A stretch of 64,000 nucleotides of DNA from Miltoncostaea sp036826475 (GTDB taxonomy: Bacteria > Actinomycetota > Thermoleophilia > Miltoncostaeales > Miltoncostaeaceae), in NCBI GenBank assembly GCA_036826475.1, contig DAISWG010000012.1, positions 9,043 through 73,042 on the forward strand. Reading direction: 5' to 3'. This document shows positions 32,469 to 40,968 of the stretch, one piece after another; position 1 is the first letter of the stretch, and each line of letters opens with the position of its first letter. A program made the position numbers and the translations under genes. Below the pieces are notes generated by a model. It was not told the DNA's origin. It ran no database searches and saw only the letters and a program-made list of their open reading frames with translations.

Positions 32469-34658
32469 ATGCCGCGCGCGTCGGTCGTCATCACGTTCCA
32501 CGATCAGCCTGCGGAGCTGTGCCGCTCCCTGCGGGCCCTCGCCGCCGCAGGCCTCGACGACGTCGAGGTGGTGCTGGTCGACAACGGCTCGCGGGATGCG
32601 CGCACGCCGGCGCTGCTCGAGGCGTGGGCCGACCGCGCCACCGTCCTGCGCAACCCGGTGGACGCCGGGCCGGTGGCCGCCCGCAACCAGGGGGCCCGCG
32701 CGGCACGGTCGCCGGTGGTGGTGTGGCTCGACCCGCGGGCGGAGGTCCGCCCCGGCTGGCTCGACCCCCTGGTCCTCGCGGCCGCCGCCCCCGGGGCCGG
32801 CGTGGCCGGCGCCGTGCTGCTGGCGCCCGACGGGCGCGTCCGCAGCGCCGGCAGGGCGCTGGTGGGAAGGGGCCGCATCATCGACCTCCACCCGGGGGTC
32901 CCCGGCGACCACCCGGTGGTGCGGGGCCGCGCCGTGCGCGTGCTCGGCGGCGAGCTGGTCGCCGTCTCCCGCGACGCGCTGCTCGACGCGGGCGGCCTGG
33001 ACCTGGCGTTCGGCGCGGGCGTCGCCGAGACCGATCTGTGCATGCGGATGTGGGACGCGGGCCGTCAGAACGCCGTGGCCGCGGCCGTCGCGGTGCTCCA
33101 CGGCGACGCGCCGGCCCCGTCCGCCGACGACGGCAGGGCGTTCCGCCGCCGCTGGCATGCCGCGGACCCCGACCGCGACGACCTGCTGGCCGAGGACGGC
33201 GTCGCCGACGCCGGGTGGGCGGACTGCGTCTGGGAGGGCCCCCTGCTGGACGACTCCCCCGAGGCGGCCGAGGGCCGCGACGCCCTCCGCGCCCTCGCCG
33301 CGGCGGGGCGCCGCCCCATGGCCCGGGAGCCCGCCGGCACGCCGCTGGCCGCGGAGGCCGCCGGCTGGTGCGACGAGGTGCTCCTGGCGGCGCTCAACCG
33401 CCACCGGGTGGGCGTGCCGGGCGCCGAGACCTTCCGCGGCGGACCCGTCCCCGGTGCGGCCCTGCGGCCCGCCGGCCGCGAGGGGATCGGCTGGCTGGGC
33501 GCTTTGCTCGGGCGCAGCGGCTACGCCGCCGCGGCCCGCGGCGTGGTGCGGGCCGCGCACCGGGCCGGCCTGCCGGTGCTGGCGCTCGTGACCGACGCGA
33601 CCGCCGACGGCCTCGCGCCGCCCGAGCTGGCCCTGCCGCCCCAGGACTTCGCCCCCGGCCTGATCGTCATCCACGGGCTCCCGGTCATGCCGAGCGGCGT
33701 CCCCTTCTGGGACGAGGCCGCCGCCGACCTGGGCCTGCCCGTCGTCGGCGCCACCTGCTTCGAGACCGAGCTGGTGCCGCCCTCCTGGGTCGCGCCGTGC
33801 AACCGGGTTCGCGAGGTGTGGGTTCCGAGCGGCTTCAACGCCCGCACCTTCGCCGACGCCGGCGTCGACCCCGAACGGATCCACGTGGTGCCGTATCCGG
33901 TGGACACCGCGCGCCTGCGCCCCGCCGCGCGCGAGCGCGACCCCGGCGCGCCCCTGACCTTCCTCTCGGTCTTCGAATGGACGTGGCGCAAGGGCTGGGA
34001 CGTGCTGCTCCGGGCCTGGGCCGAGGAGTTCGCCCCCCGGGATCCGGTGCGGCTGGTCATCGTCACCTACCGGGGCCCCGGCGCGTCGGGTGGGGGGTCG
34101 GTGGAGGAGCAGGCCCTCGCCCGGCTCGCCGCCCTCGGCGCCGGTCCCGGCGACGTCGCCGACATCGAGCTGATGCTCGATCCCGTCCCGCACGAGGCGA
34201 TGCCGGGGCTGTACGCGTCGGCCGACGCGTTCGTGCTGCCCACCCGCGGCGAGGGCGCCGGGATGCCGATGCTGGAGGCCGCCGCCTGCGGCGTCCCCGT
34301 GATCGCGACCGCCTGGGGCGGCCACGAGGAGCTGATGACGCCGCGCACCGCGTACCCGGTGGCGGTGGAGCGGATGGTCGAGGCCCCGGCGGCGATGCTC
34401 GCCGACAACGTGCTCTACCGCGGCCTGGTGCTGGCCGAGCCGTCGGTGGCGTCGCTGCGGGCCGCGATGCGCGCCGTCGCCGACGACCCGGCGGCCGCCG
34501 CCGCCCGGGGCCTGCGCGGCCGCGCGCTGGTGGAGGAGCGCTTCTCGATCGCGGCGACCGCCCGGGCGCTCGACGCGCGCGCCCGGGTGCTGCTGGGCGG
34601 GCGCGACGCCGCCGGCGTGGCGGCGGCGCGGTGGACCTCCTGTCGCCCGGCCCGGTGA
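32469..34658 (+). CDS. Two-domain glycosyltransferase: GT2 plus GT4
   Basis: This 729-residue fusion has an N-terminal GT-A domain of family 2 (about 1-235). ASVVITFHDQPAELCRSLRA is strand 1, VVLVDNGSRDARTP the nucleotide site, and VVWLDPRAEVRPGWLDPLV the DxD position. A middle linker (about 235-385) follows. The rest is a GT-B family 4 domain with LSVFEWTWRKGWDVLLRAWA (donor phosphate binding) and TRGEGAGMPMLEAAACGVPV (Glu-x7-Glu). Both domains look active. ATG 32469 is preferred over the longer frame, whose start would precede the promoter. The gene opens a four-gene run with overlapping starts. Confidence 0.88.
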   Translation: MPRASVVITFHDQPAELCRSLRALAAAGLDDVEVVLVDNGSRDARTPALLEAWADRATVLRNPVDAGPVAARNQGARAARSPVVVWLDPRAEVRPGWLDPLVLAAAAPGAGVAGAVLLAPDGRVRSAGRALVGRGRIIDLHPGVPGDHPVVRGRAVRVLGGELVAVSRDALLDAGGLDLAFGAGVAETDLCMRMWDAGRQNAVAAAVAVLHGDAPAPSADDGRAFRRRWHAADPDRDDLLAEDGVADAGWADCVWEGPLLDDSPEAAEGRDALRALAAAGRRPMAREPAGTPLAAEAAGWCDEVLLAALNRHRVGVPGAETFRGGPVPGAALRPAGREGIGWLGALLGRSGYAAAARGVVRAAHRAGLPVLALVTDATADGLAPPELALPPQDFAPGLIVIHGLPVMPSGVPFWDEAAADLGLPVVGATCFETELVPPSWVAPCNRVREVWVPSGFNARTFADAGVDPERIHVVPYPVDTARLRPAARERDPGAPLTFLSVFEWTWRKGWDVLLRAWAEEFAPRDPVRLVIVTYRGPGASGGGSVEEQALARLAALGAGPGDVADIELMLDPVPHEAMPGLYASADAFVLPTRGEGAGMPMLEAAACGVPVIATAWGGHEELMTPRTAYPVAVERMVEAPAAMLADNVLYRGLVLAEPSVASLRAAMRAVADDPAAAAARGLRGRALVEERFSIAATARALDARARVLLGGRDAAGVAAARWTSCRPAR

Positions 34659-36910
34659 CCGACCCCTCCGGCTACGCCGCGGGCGGTCGCGCGTTCCTGC
34701 GCGGGCTGGAGGAGGAGGGGGCCGCCGTGCGGCTGGAGCCCCACATGTGGAACGCCCGCGAGGCGATCGACGCGGCGGAGCGCCGCCGCCTGGTGGCGAT
34801 GTCCGAGCGCGAGCTGCCCGACGTCGACGTCTCCGTGCAGCACACGTTTGGCCGCCTGTTCGACCCGTACGCCCCAGGCCGCGCCCGCGTGGGCCGCACC
34901 ATGTTCGAGACCGATCGCATCCCCGCCGACTGGGTCCCCCGATGCAACGCGATGGACGAGGTGTGGGTGCCCACCGCCCACGCCGTCGAGGCGTTCGCCG
35001 CCGCCGGGGTCGACCGGGGACGCCTGGCGGTCGTGCCCGAGCCGTTCGAGCTCGACCGCCTGGACCGGGACGCCGCGCCGCTGCCGCTGGAGGACGCCCA
35101 CGGCACCGTGTTCCTGGCTGCGTTCGACTGGACGCTCCGCAAGGGCTGGGACGTGCTGCTGCGCGGCTGGTGCGACGCGTTCGACGCCGGCGACGACGTG
35201 ACCCTGGTGCTGAAGGTGTGGGCCACCACCCGCGGCATCGGGACGCCCGCGATCCAGGCCGACGTGATCCACGCGCTCGGCGCGATGGGCCGCGACCCGG
35301 GGTCGGTCGCCGACCTGGTGATCGTGGAGGACCTGCTCCCCGGCGCCGACATGGCCCGCCTGTACGCCGCGGCCGACGCCGTGGTGGCGCCGACGCGCGG
35401 CGAGGGCTGGGGCCGCCCGCTGCTGGAGGCCATGGCGATGGGCCGGCCCGTGATCGCCACGGGATGGTCCGGGCCGGGCGCGTTCGTGGACGCCGACGTC
35501 GGCTGGGCGCTGCCCTCCACGCTCGTCCCCGTCTCCGCGGAGGCCGCCGCCGAGGTCCCCGCGTTCGCGGGCCACCGCTGGGCCGAGCCCGACGCCGGCG
35601 CGTTGGCGGCCGCGATGCGCGAGGTGCACGAGCGCCCCGCCGAGGCCCGCGCCCGCGGCGCCGCCGCCGCCCGGCGCGCCGAGCGCTACGACCACCGCGC
35701 CGTGGCCCGACAGGCGCTCGCGCGGCTCGAGGCGCTGGCGGCCCCGCCGTCCCGGTCGGTGCCGGCCGGCGACGGCCCGCCCCGCCTGGTGATCGAGGGC
35801 TGCCTGTCGGGCGTCTCGTCGCTGGCGGGCGTCAACCGCGAGATGGCCCGGGCGCTGCTGCGCGCCGGCGGCGTGGACCTGTCGCTGGTCGACACCGACG
35901 GCATGCCGATGGACGCCGGCGCCCCCGGGATGGACGAGGTGGTGCGCGCCGCCCAGCGGGTGCTGCCGGGCGGGCCCGAGGTGGTGGTCCGCCAGGTGCA
36001 GCCGCCCAGCTTCGCCCGGCCCGCCGGCGGCCGCCTGGTGCAGATCCTGCACTGGGAGTTCGGGCCGCTGCCGCCCCGGTGGGTGGAGCTGATCGCAGCG
36101 ACGACCGACGAGGTGTGGGTGGCGTCCACGTACGTCCGCGACTGGATGATCGCCTCGGGCGTCGATCCGGAGCTCATCCAGGTGCTGCCGCTCGGCGTGG
36201 ACCCCGCCCGCTTCCACCCCGGTGCGGCGCCGGTGGACCTCGGCGACGAGGCGCCCGGCTTCCGCTTCCTGTTCGTCGGCGGTCTCCACGCGCGCAAGGG
36301 CGTGGACCTGCTGCTCGACGCCTACGAGCGCGCCTTCCGCCGCGACGACGACGTCACGCTGGTGGTCAAGGACTTCGGCCCGCGCGGCCCGTACCCGCCC
36401 GGGCGGCTGGACGAGCGGGTGCGCCGCATGGCCGCCGATCCGCGGGGCCCGCGGGTGATGCACGTGTCGCGGCCGGTGCCGGAGGACGCGATCCCCGGCC
36501 TGTACGCGTCGTGCGACTGCCTGGTGCACCCGTTCCGCGGCGAGGCGTACGGCCTCACGATCGCCGAGGCCATGGCGTGCGGCCTGCCCGTCGTGGTGCC
36601 CGACCGGGGCGCCGCCCGGGACTTCACCGACGCCGAAACCGCGGTCCTGGTGCCGTCGCGTGCGGTGACGCTGCCGGCGACGCACATCGGCCAGTGGGAG
36701 ATGGACCGCGACCCGGTGGTCCACGAGGTCGACCCCGCCGACCTGGCCCGCGCGATGCGCGCCGTCTACGAGGACCGGGCCGCGGCCGCCGCCACCGGCG
36801 CCCGCGCCTCGGAGGCGATCCGCACCGGGCACACGTGGGACCGCACCGCCGCCGTCGTGCTGGAGCGCCTGGGCGTCCTGGCCGGCCGCGCCGCCGCGCT
36901 GCCGGCGTGA
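34631..36910 (+). CDS. Tandem GT4 glycosyltransferase
   Basis: This 759-residue protein has two consecutive GT-B family 4 domains. The first (about 1-380) begins DPSGYAAGGRAFLRGLEEEG and has AAFDWTLRKGWDVLLRGWCD and TRGEGWGRPLLEAMAMGRPV. The second (about 390-755) includes LPLGVDPARFHPGAAP, FVGGLHARKGVDLLLDAYER and FRGEAYGLTIAEAMACGLPV. Both retain the Arg-Lys donor-phosphate motif and the Glu-x7-Glu signature. It ends with HTWDRTAAVVLERL, also found in the next gene. The GTG start lies within the end of the previous gene (28-bp overlap). It probably builds a linear glycan, adding two sugars. Confidence 0.88.
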   Translation: MDLLSPGPVTDPSGYAAGGRAFLRGLEEEGAAVRLEPHMWNAREAIDAAERRRLVAMSERELPDVDVSVQHTFGRLFDPYAPGRARVGRTMFETDRIPADWVPRCNAMDEVWVPTAHAVEAFAAAGVDRGRLAVVPEPFELDRLDRDAAPLPLEDAHGTVFLAAFDWTLRKGWDVLLRGWCDAFDAGDDVTLVLKVWATTRGIGTPAIQADVIHALGAMGRDPGSVADLVIVEDLLPGADMARLYAAADAVVAPTRGEGWGRPLLEAMAMGRPVIATGWSGPGAFVDADVGWALPSTLVPVSAEAAAEVPAFAGHRWAEPDAGALAAAMREVHERPAEARARGAAAARRAERYDHRAVARQALARLEALAAPPSRSVPAGDGPPRLVIEGCLSGVSSLAGVNREMARALLRAGGVDLSLVDTDGMPMDAGAPGMDEVVRAAQRVLPGGPEVVVRQVQPPSFARPAGGRLVQILHWEFGPLPPRWVELIAATTDEVWVASTYVRDWMIASGVDPELIQVLPLGVDPARFHPGAAPVDLGDEAPGFRFLFVGGLHARKGVDLLLDAYERAFRRDDDVTLVVKDFGPRGPYPPGRLDERVRRMAADPRGPRVMHVSRPVPEDAIPGLYASCDCLVHPFRGEAYGLTIAEAMACGLPVVVPDRGAARDFTDAETAVLVPSRAVTLPATHIGQWEMDRDPVVHEVDPADLARAMRAVYEDRAAAAATGARASEAIRTGHTWDRTAAVVLERLGVLAGRAAALPA

Positions 36911-39012
36911 CCGTCGTCTGGCGCGGGCCGCTCACCGACCCCTCGGGGTGGGCGGCGGAGGGGCGCGCGCTGGTGCGCGGCCTGCGGGAGGAGGGCGCCG
37001 ACGTGGTCGCCGACCACCGGGTGTGGCACCACCGCGAGGCCGTCACGCCCGCCGGGCGCGAGGCCCTGGCCGACCTGATGCTCCCCGAGCCGGCGCGCGT
37101 GCGCGCCTCGGTCGAGCACGCGCCCGGCCGCCTGCTCGACCCGTATGCCCACGGGACGCTGCGGATCGGGCGGACCGCCCTGGCCGCGCTGGACGTGCCG
37201 CGCGACTGGGTGGTGCGCCTGAACCAACTCGACGAGACGTGGGTGTCCGACCGCGCGGAGGCCGAGGCCCTCGTCGCCGCCGGCGTCGACCCGGAGCGGG
37301 TGGCCGTGGTGCCGGAGGCGGTCGAGCTGGACCTCTTCGACCCCGCCACCGCGCCGCTGGCGCTGCCCCACGCCCACGGCACCGTGTTCCTGGCGGTGGC
37401 CCCGTGGGGGGCCGGCACGGAAGACCTGCTGCGCGCCTGGTGCGCCGCCTTCCGCGGGCACGACGACGTGACCCTGGTGCTGAAGACGTGGTCGGACGAC
37501 GGGCTCGACCTCCCCGCCATCGAGGGTCGCGCCGCCGCGGCGGTGGCCGCCGCGGGCCACGACCCGGCCGCCATGGCGGACGTCGTGATCCTGGACGACC
37601 TGCTGCCCGCCGGCCGGATGCCCGCGCTGTATGCGGCCGCCGACGCCGTGGTCACGGCCACGCCCGCCGGCCCGCGAAGCCGCGTGGCGCTGGAGGCCGC
37701 CGCCATGGGGCGACCCGCGGTGGCGCCCGACCCGGCCGCGATGCGCGCGGCGCACGACGATCCGGCGATGCGCCGATCGGCGGGTGCCGCCGCCCGGGAG
37801 GCCGCCGCATCCCACGGCCACCGCGCCGTCGCGCGCGCCGTCCTGGAACGGATCGACGGGCTCGCGCCCCGGCCGCGCGCGGTGCGCCGGGTGGCGGGCG
37901 ACCGCCCGTCGGTGCTGCTGCGCGGCAGCGTGTTCGGCGTCCACTCCCTCGCGGGCGTCAACCGCGACCTGGCGCGGGCGCTGCTGCGCCGCGACGACGT
38001 GGAGCTGGGGCTGGTGGACGTGGACGGCGCGCGCCTCGACGCCTCCGACCCGGCCTACGCCGCCCTGGAGCCGTCGCTGTCGGGGCTGCTGCCGCGCGCC
38101 GACGTGACCCTGCGCCACGCCTGGCCGCCGGCGCTGGGACCGGTGCACGAGGGCCGCGTCGCCCAGTTCCTGCACTGGGAGTACGGGGCCCCGCCGCTGG
38201 GCTGGGTCCGGGCGCAGCGGGAGCACCTGGACGAGGTGTGGGTGGCGTCGCGCCACGTCCGCGACGGGATGCTCGCCGGCGGCATGGACCCGGAGCGGGT
38301 GACGCTGGTGCCGCTGGGGGTCGACCCGGAGCGGTTCCGGCCGGGCGCCGAGCCCCTCGACCTGGACGACCGCGCCCCCGGGGTCCGCCTGCTGTTCGTC
38401 GGCGGCCTGATCTGGCGGAAGGGCATCGACCTGCTCCTCGCGGCCTACACCCGGGCGTTCACCGCCCGCGACGACGTGACCCTGGTCATCAAGAGCTTCG
38501 GCGCCCGCGGCCCGTACGTCCCGCAGGACGCCGACGCGCAGGTGCGCGCCCTCCAGGCCGACCCGCGGGCGCCGCGGATCCTGCACCTCACCGACCCCCT
38601 GCCCGACGGCGACATGCCCCGGCTCTACGCGGCCTGCGACGCGCTGGTGCAGCCGTTCCGCGGGGAGGGCTACGGCCTGCCGATCGCCGAGGCGATGGCA
38701 TGCGGCCTGCCCGCGATCGTGCCGGACCGCGGCGCCGCCAGGGACTTCTGCGGGCCGGGGACGGCGATCCTGGTGCCGTCGCGCCCGGTCCCGGTGGAGA
38801 GCGCCACCATCGGCGGCATGCTGGTGGCGGGGCGGCCCGAGGTGGTCGAGGTGGAGGTCGCCGACCTGGTCGCCGCGATGCGCTCGGTGGTCGCCGACCC
38901 CGCGGGGGCCCGGGCGATCGGCGACGCGGCCGCGGCGCACATCCGGTCCGGGCACACCTGGGACCGCACCGCGGCGGTGGCCGCCGGGCGGCTGCGGGCG
39001 CTCGCGGCGTGA
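36907..39012 (+). CDS. Tandem GT4 glycosyltransferase with a degenerate first domain
   Basis: This 701-residue paralogue of the preceding gene shares its start (LTDPSGWAAEGRALVRGLRE) and end (HTWDRTAAVAAGRL). The second domain is well kept: LPLGVDPERFRPGAEP, FVGGLIWRKGIDLLLAAYTR and FRGEGYGLPIAEAMACGLPA. In the first domain the donor-phosphate motif has become APWGAGTEDLLRAW, with no Arg-Lys-Gly. The Glu-x7-Glu region reads TPAGPRSRVALEAAAMGRPA, with the first Glu lost. That domain is probably inactive and may bind acceptor. GTG overlaps the previous stop (GTGA). Confidence 0.87.
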   Translation: MTVVWRGPLTDPSGWAAEGRALVRGLREEGADVVADHRVWHHREAVTPAGREALADLMLPEPARVRASVEHAPGRLLDPYAHGTLRIGRTALAALDVPRDWVVRLNQLDETWVSDRAEAEALVAAGVDPERVAVVPEAVELDLFDPATAPLALPHAHGTVFLAVAPWGAGTEDLLRAWCAAFRGHDDVTLVLKTWSDDGLDLPAIEGRAAAAVAAAGHDPAAMADVVILDDLLPAGRMPALYAAADAVVTATPAGPRSRVALEAAAMGRPAVAPDPAAMRAAHDDPAMRRSAGAAAREAAASHGHRAVARAVLERIDGLAPRPRAVRRVAGDRPSVLLRGSVFGVHSLAGVNRDLARALLRRDDVELGLVDVDGARLDASDPAYAALEPSLSGLLPRADVTLRHAWPPALGPVHEGRVAQFLHWEYGAPPLGWVRAQREHLDEVWVASRHVRDGMLAGGMDPERVTLVPLGVDPERFRPGAEPLDLDDRAPGVRLLFVGGLIWRKGIDLLLAAYTRAFTARDDVTLVIKSFGARGPYVPQDADAQVRALQADPRAPRILHLTDPLPDGDMPRLYAACDALVQPFRGEGYGLPIAEAMACGLPAIVPDRGAARDFCGPGTAILVPSRPVPVESATIGGMLVAGRPEVVEVEVADLVAAMRSVVADPAGARAIGDAAAAHIRSGHTWDRTAAVAAGRLRALAA

Positions 39013-39806
39013 GCCGGCTCGCCAGCATCGTGGTCCCCTGCCACGACAACCTGCGCTACACCGCGCTCTGCCTGGACAGCGTCGCGCGTCACACGCCGCA
39101 GCCGCACGAGGTGATCGTGGTGGACAACGGCTGCACCGACGCGACCGCCGAGTGGGCGCGGGCCAACGGGGCCCGCGTGGTGCGCTCCCGGGTGAACCTG
39201 GGCTTCGCGGGGGGCGTCAACCTGGGGCTGGCCGCCGCCGCCGGCGACGTGGCCGTGCTGCTCAACAACGACGCGCTGGCCACCCCCGGCTGGCTGGCGG
39301 GCCTGCTCGGCGCGCTCGCCGGTGGCGCCGGCATCGCCGGCCCCCGCTCCAACTGGGTGTCGGACGACCAGATCCTCGCCGTCCCCTACACGGAGGCGCC
39401 GTCCGCGGCGCTCGACGCGTTCGCCGCCGCCCGCCACCGCGACCACGCCGGGGAGGGCCGCGACGTGACGCGCGTCTCCGGCCTCTGCATGGCGATCGCG
39501 CGCCCGGTGCTCGACGCCATCGGCGCCTTCGACGCGCGGTTCGAGGTGGGGAACATGGAGGACGAGGACTACGCGCTGCGCGCCCGCCTCGCCGGGTTCC
39601 GCCTGCGGGTCGCCGACGACAGCTTCGTCCACCACTTCGGCCACAAGACGTTCGACCTGGTGGACGACGGCTACGACGCGCTGCTGGAGGTCAACGCGAT
39701 GCGCTACGCGGCGAAGTGGGACCTGCCGATGCACGGCGACCCGCGCGGGGTGCTGCCCGCCCGCGGCTTCGACCCCGCCCTCGACCGGATCCCGCTCCCC
39801 GCCTGA
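39009..39806 (+). CDS. GT2-family glycosyltransferase
   Basis: This 265-residue GT-A enzyme opens with LASIVVPCHDNLRYTALCLD, followed by EVIVVDNGCTDATAEWARAN and VNLGFAGGVNLGLAAAAGDV. VAVLLNNDALATPGWLAGLL is the Asn-Asp-Asp metal site. NMEDEDYALRARLAGFRLRV carries the catalytic base region of rhamnosyltransferase-type GT2 proteins, and FVHHFGHKTF supplies the late His. It is complete and compact. It ends the sigma-28-linked cluster; the GTG start overlaps the previous stop. An 88-bp spacer rich in GC dyads (GGGTCGCGACCC) separates it from the convergent DUF5996 gene. Confidence 0.9.
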   Translation: MSRLASIVVPCHDNLRYTALCLDSVARHTPQPHEVIVVDNGCTDATAEWARANGARVVRSRVNLGFAGGVNLGLAAAAGDVAVLLNNDALATPGWLAGLLGALAGGAGIAGPRSNWVSDDQILAVPYTEAPSAALDAFAAARHRDHAGEGRDVTRVSGLCMAIARPVLDAIGAFDARFEVGNMEDEDYALRARLAGFRLRVADDSFVHHFGHKTFDLVDDGYDALLEVNAMRYAAKWDLPMHGDPRGVLPARGFDPALDRIPLPA

Positions 39807-39894
39807 GCCCGGCCCCCGGCCCGCGAGATGGGGTCGCGACCCGATGGCGCGACCGGCCCCGGCCCGCTGTGGTGCCGCCGACGGCGGCGGGCGC

Positions 39895-40809
39895 TCAGGC
39901 CGCGGTGTGGGGGGAGGCCCCCGAGAGGTCCCACCCGGCGGCGGTCGTGCCCGCACGCCACGCCGCCTCGTAGAACGCGAGCAGCAGGTCGTCGGGGTCG
40001 GCGCTCGCGCGGACGGCGTCGTGGGGCAGCACCGCGAGGGAGCCGTTGCCGGTGTCGGCCCACTCCGCCCCCGCCGGCAGCGGGTGCTCGCGCAGGCCGG
40101 CGGGCTCGGGCGCGGTGTAGCTGTAGAAGGCGGGGTAGGGGGTGCGGCGGTCGTCGCCGGGCCAGAAGCCGAACGCCACGACCTCGTGGGAGTACGCCTC
40201 GGCGCTCACGGGATCGGCGTCCCCCGGCACGGGCGCAGGCCGCCCCGAATAGCGCGCGTGGGCGAGGTCGAACGAGTGCCAGAACAGCTGGACGGGGCTC
40301 GCCTTCCCGGCGAACCCTCCGCGGAAGCGGTCGAGCACGCGCTGCGTCATCGCGAGCGTCCGCCACCAGCGGTGCACGGCGTCGGCGTCGTAGCTGTCGT
40401 GCTCCCGGTCGTCCGCGAACGGCGGGCTGTCGCCCAGGTCGAACGGCTGCGCCCGGATCTCCACCCGCACCCCCAGCTCGTCGAGCGCGGCGAACAGGTC
40501 GGCGTACACGTCGGCGCAGGCGGGCCGGTGCGTCAGGTCCAGCGCGCGGCGCCCGCCGTCGCTCGTCGTCACCACGAGGCGGTGCTCCACGAGGTCGAAG
40601 GCGATCTCGGCCTCGATGTCGCCGGCGGGCATCGACCCGGTCGAGAGGCCGCGGTCGGTGACGTACAGCGTCACGTGCCACCAGTGGTTGCGGAAGGGCA
40701 CCAGCGCCATCCGGATCTTGCCCACGATCTGGGTGTACCGGTGGACGGTCTGCTTGGTCGGCAGCCAGTCCTCGTAGGGGAGCGGCGGCCAGCGGTCCGG
40801 GGCGGGCAC
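39895..40809 (-). CDS. DUF5996 family protein
   Basis: This 304-residue protein begins VPAPDRWPPLPYEDWLPTKQ then TVHRYTQIVGKIRMALVPFR with NHWWHVTLYVTDRGLSTG. This is the recognisable DUF5996 opening. QLFWHSFDLAHARYSGR and EVVAFGFWPGD with YPAFYSYTAPEP also belong to the family. Conserved His, Trp and Tyr residues suggest an enzyme, but no activity is known. The start is GTG at 40809. It lies opposite to the flagellar-linked glycosyltransferases on both sides and may be an unrelated passenger. Confidence 0.85.
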   Translation of the reverse strand: MPAPDRWPPLPYEDWLPTKQTVHRYTQIVGKIRMALVPFRNHWWHVTLYVTDRGLSTGSMPAGDIEAEIAFDLVEHRLVVTTSDGGRRALDLTHRPACADVYADLFAALDELGVRVEIRAQPFDLGDSPPFADDREHDSYDADAVHRWWRTLAMTQRVLDRFRGGFAGKASPVQLFWHSFDLAHARYSGRPAPVPGDADPVSAEAYSHEVVAFGFWPGDDRRTPYPAFYSYTAPEPAGLREHPLPAGAEWADTGNGSLAVLPHDAVRASADPDDLLLAFYEAAWRAGTTAAGWDLSGASPHTAA

Positions 40810-40900
40810 GCCCGGAGCGTACGGGAGCGCCGCCGTCGCGCGCCCCGTCACACGTGCGCGCGTCCCCGGCGCGCCCGGGCGCGCCGACCCGCGCGGCCCC

Positions 40901-40927
40901 TCAAGACGGTCCCGCGCCTGCCGATAG
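40901..40927 (+). promoter_or_regulatory. Putative sigma-28 promoter of the TPR-glycosyltransferase
   Basis: TCAA (40901-40904), 15 nt, GCCGATAG (40920-40927). It is followed by a 41-nt leader with GGAAGGA before ATG 40969. This is among the best matches to the consensus in the window. Confidence 0.75.
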
Positions 40928-40968
40928 GGGCCCCGACGACCCAGGATCGACGAACCGGAAGGACCGGG

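Noticed and set aside
21454..39806. Recent horizontal transfer of the sugar and glycosyltransferase genes.
   Set aside because: Base composition and codon choice look like the rest of the window, no insertion sequence or integrase is seen, and the genes share the local promoter type.
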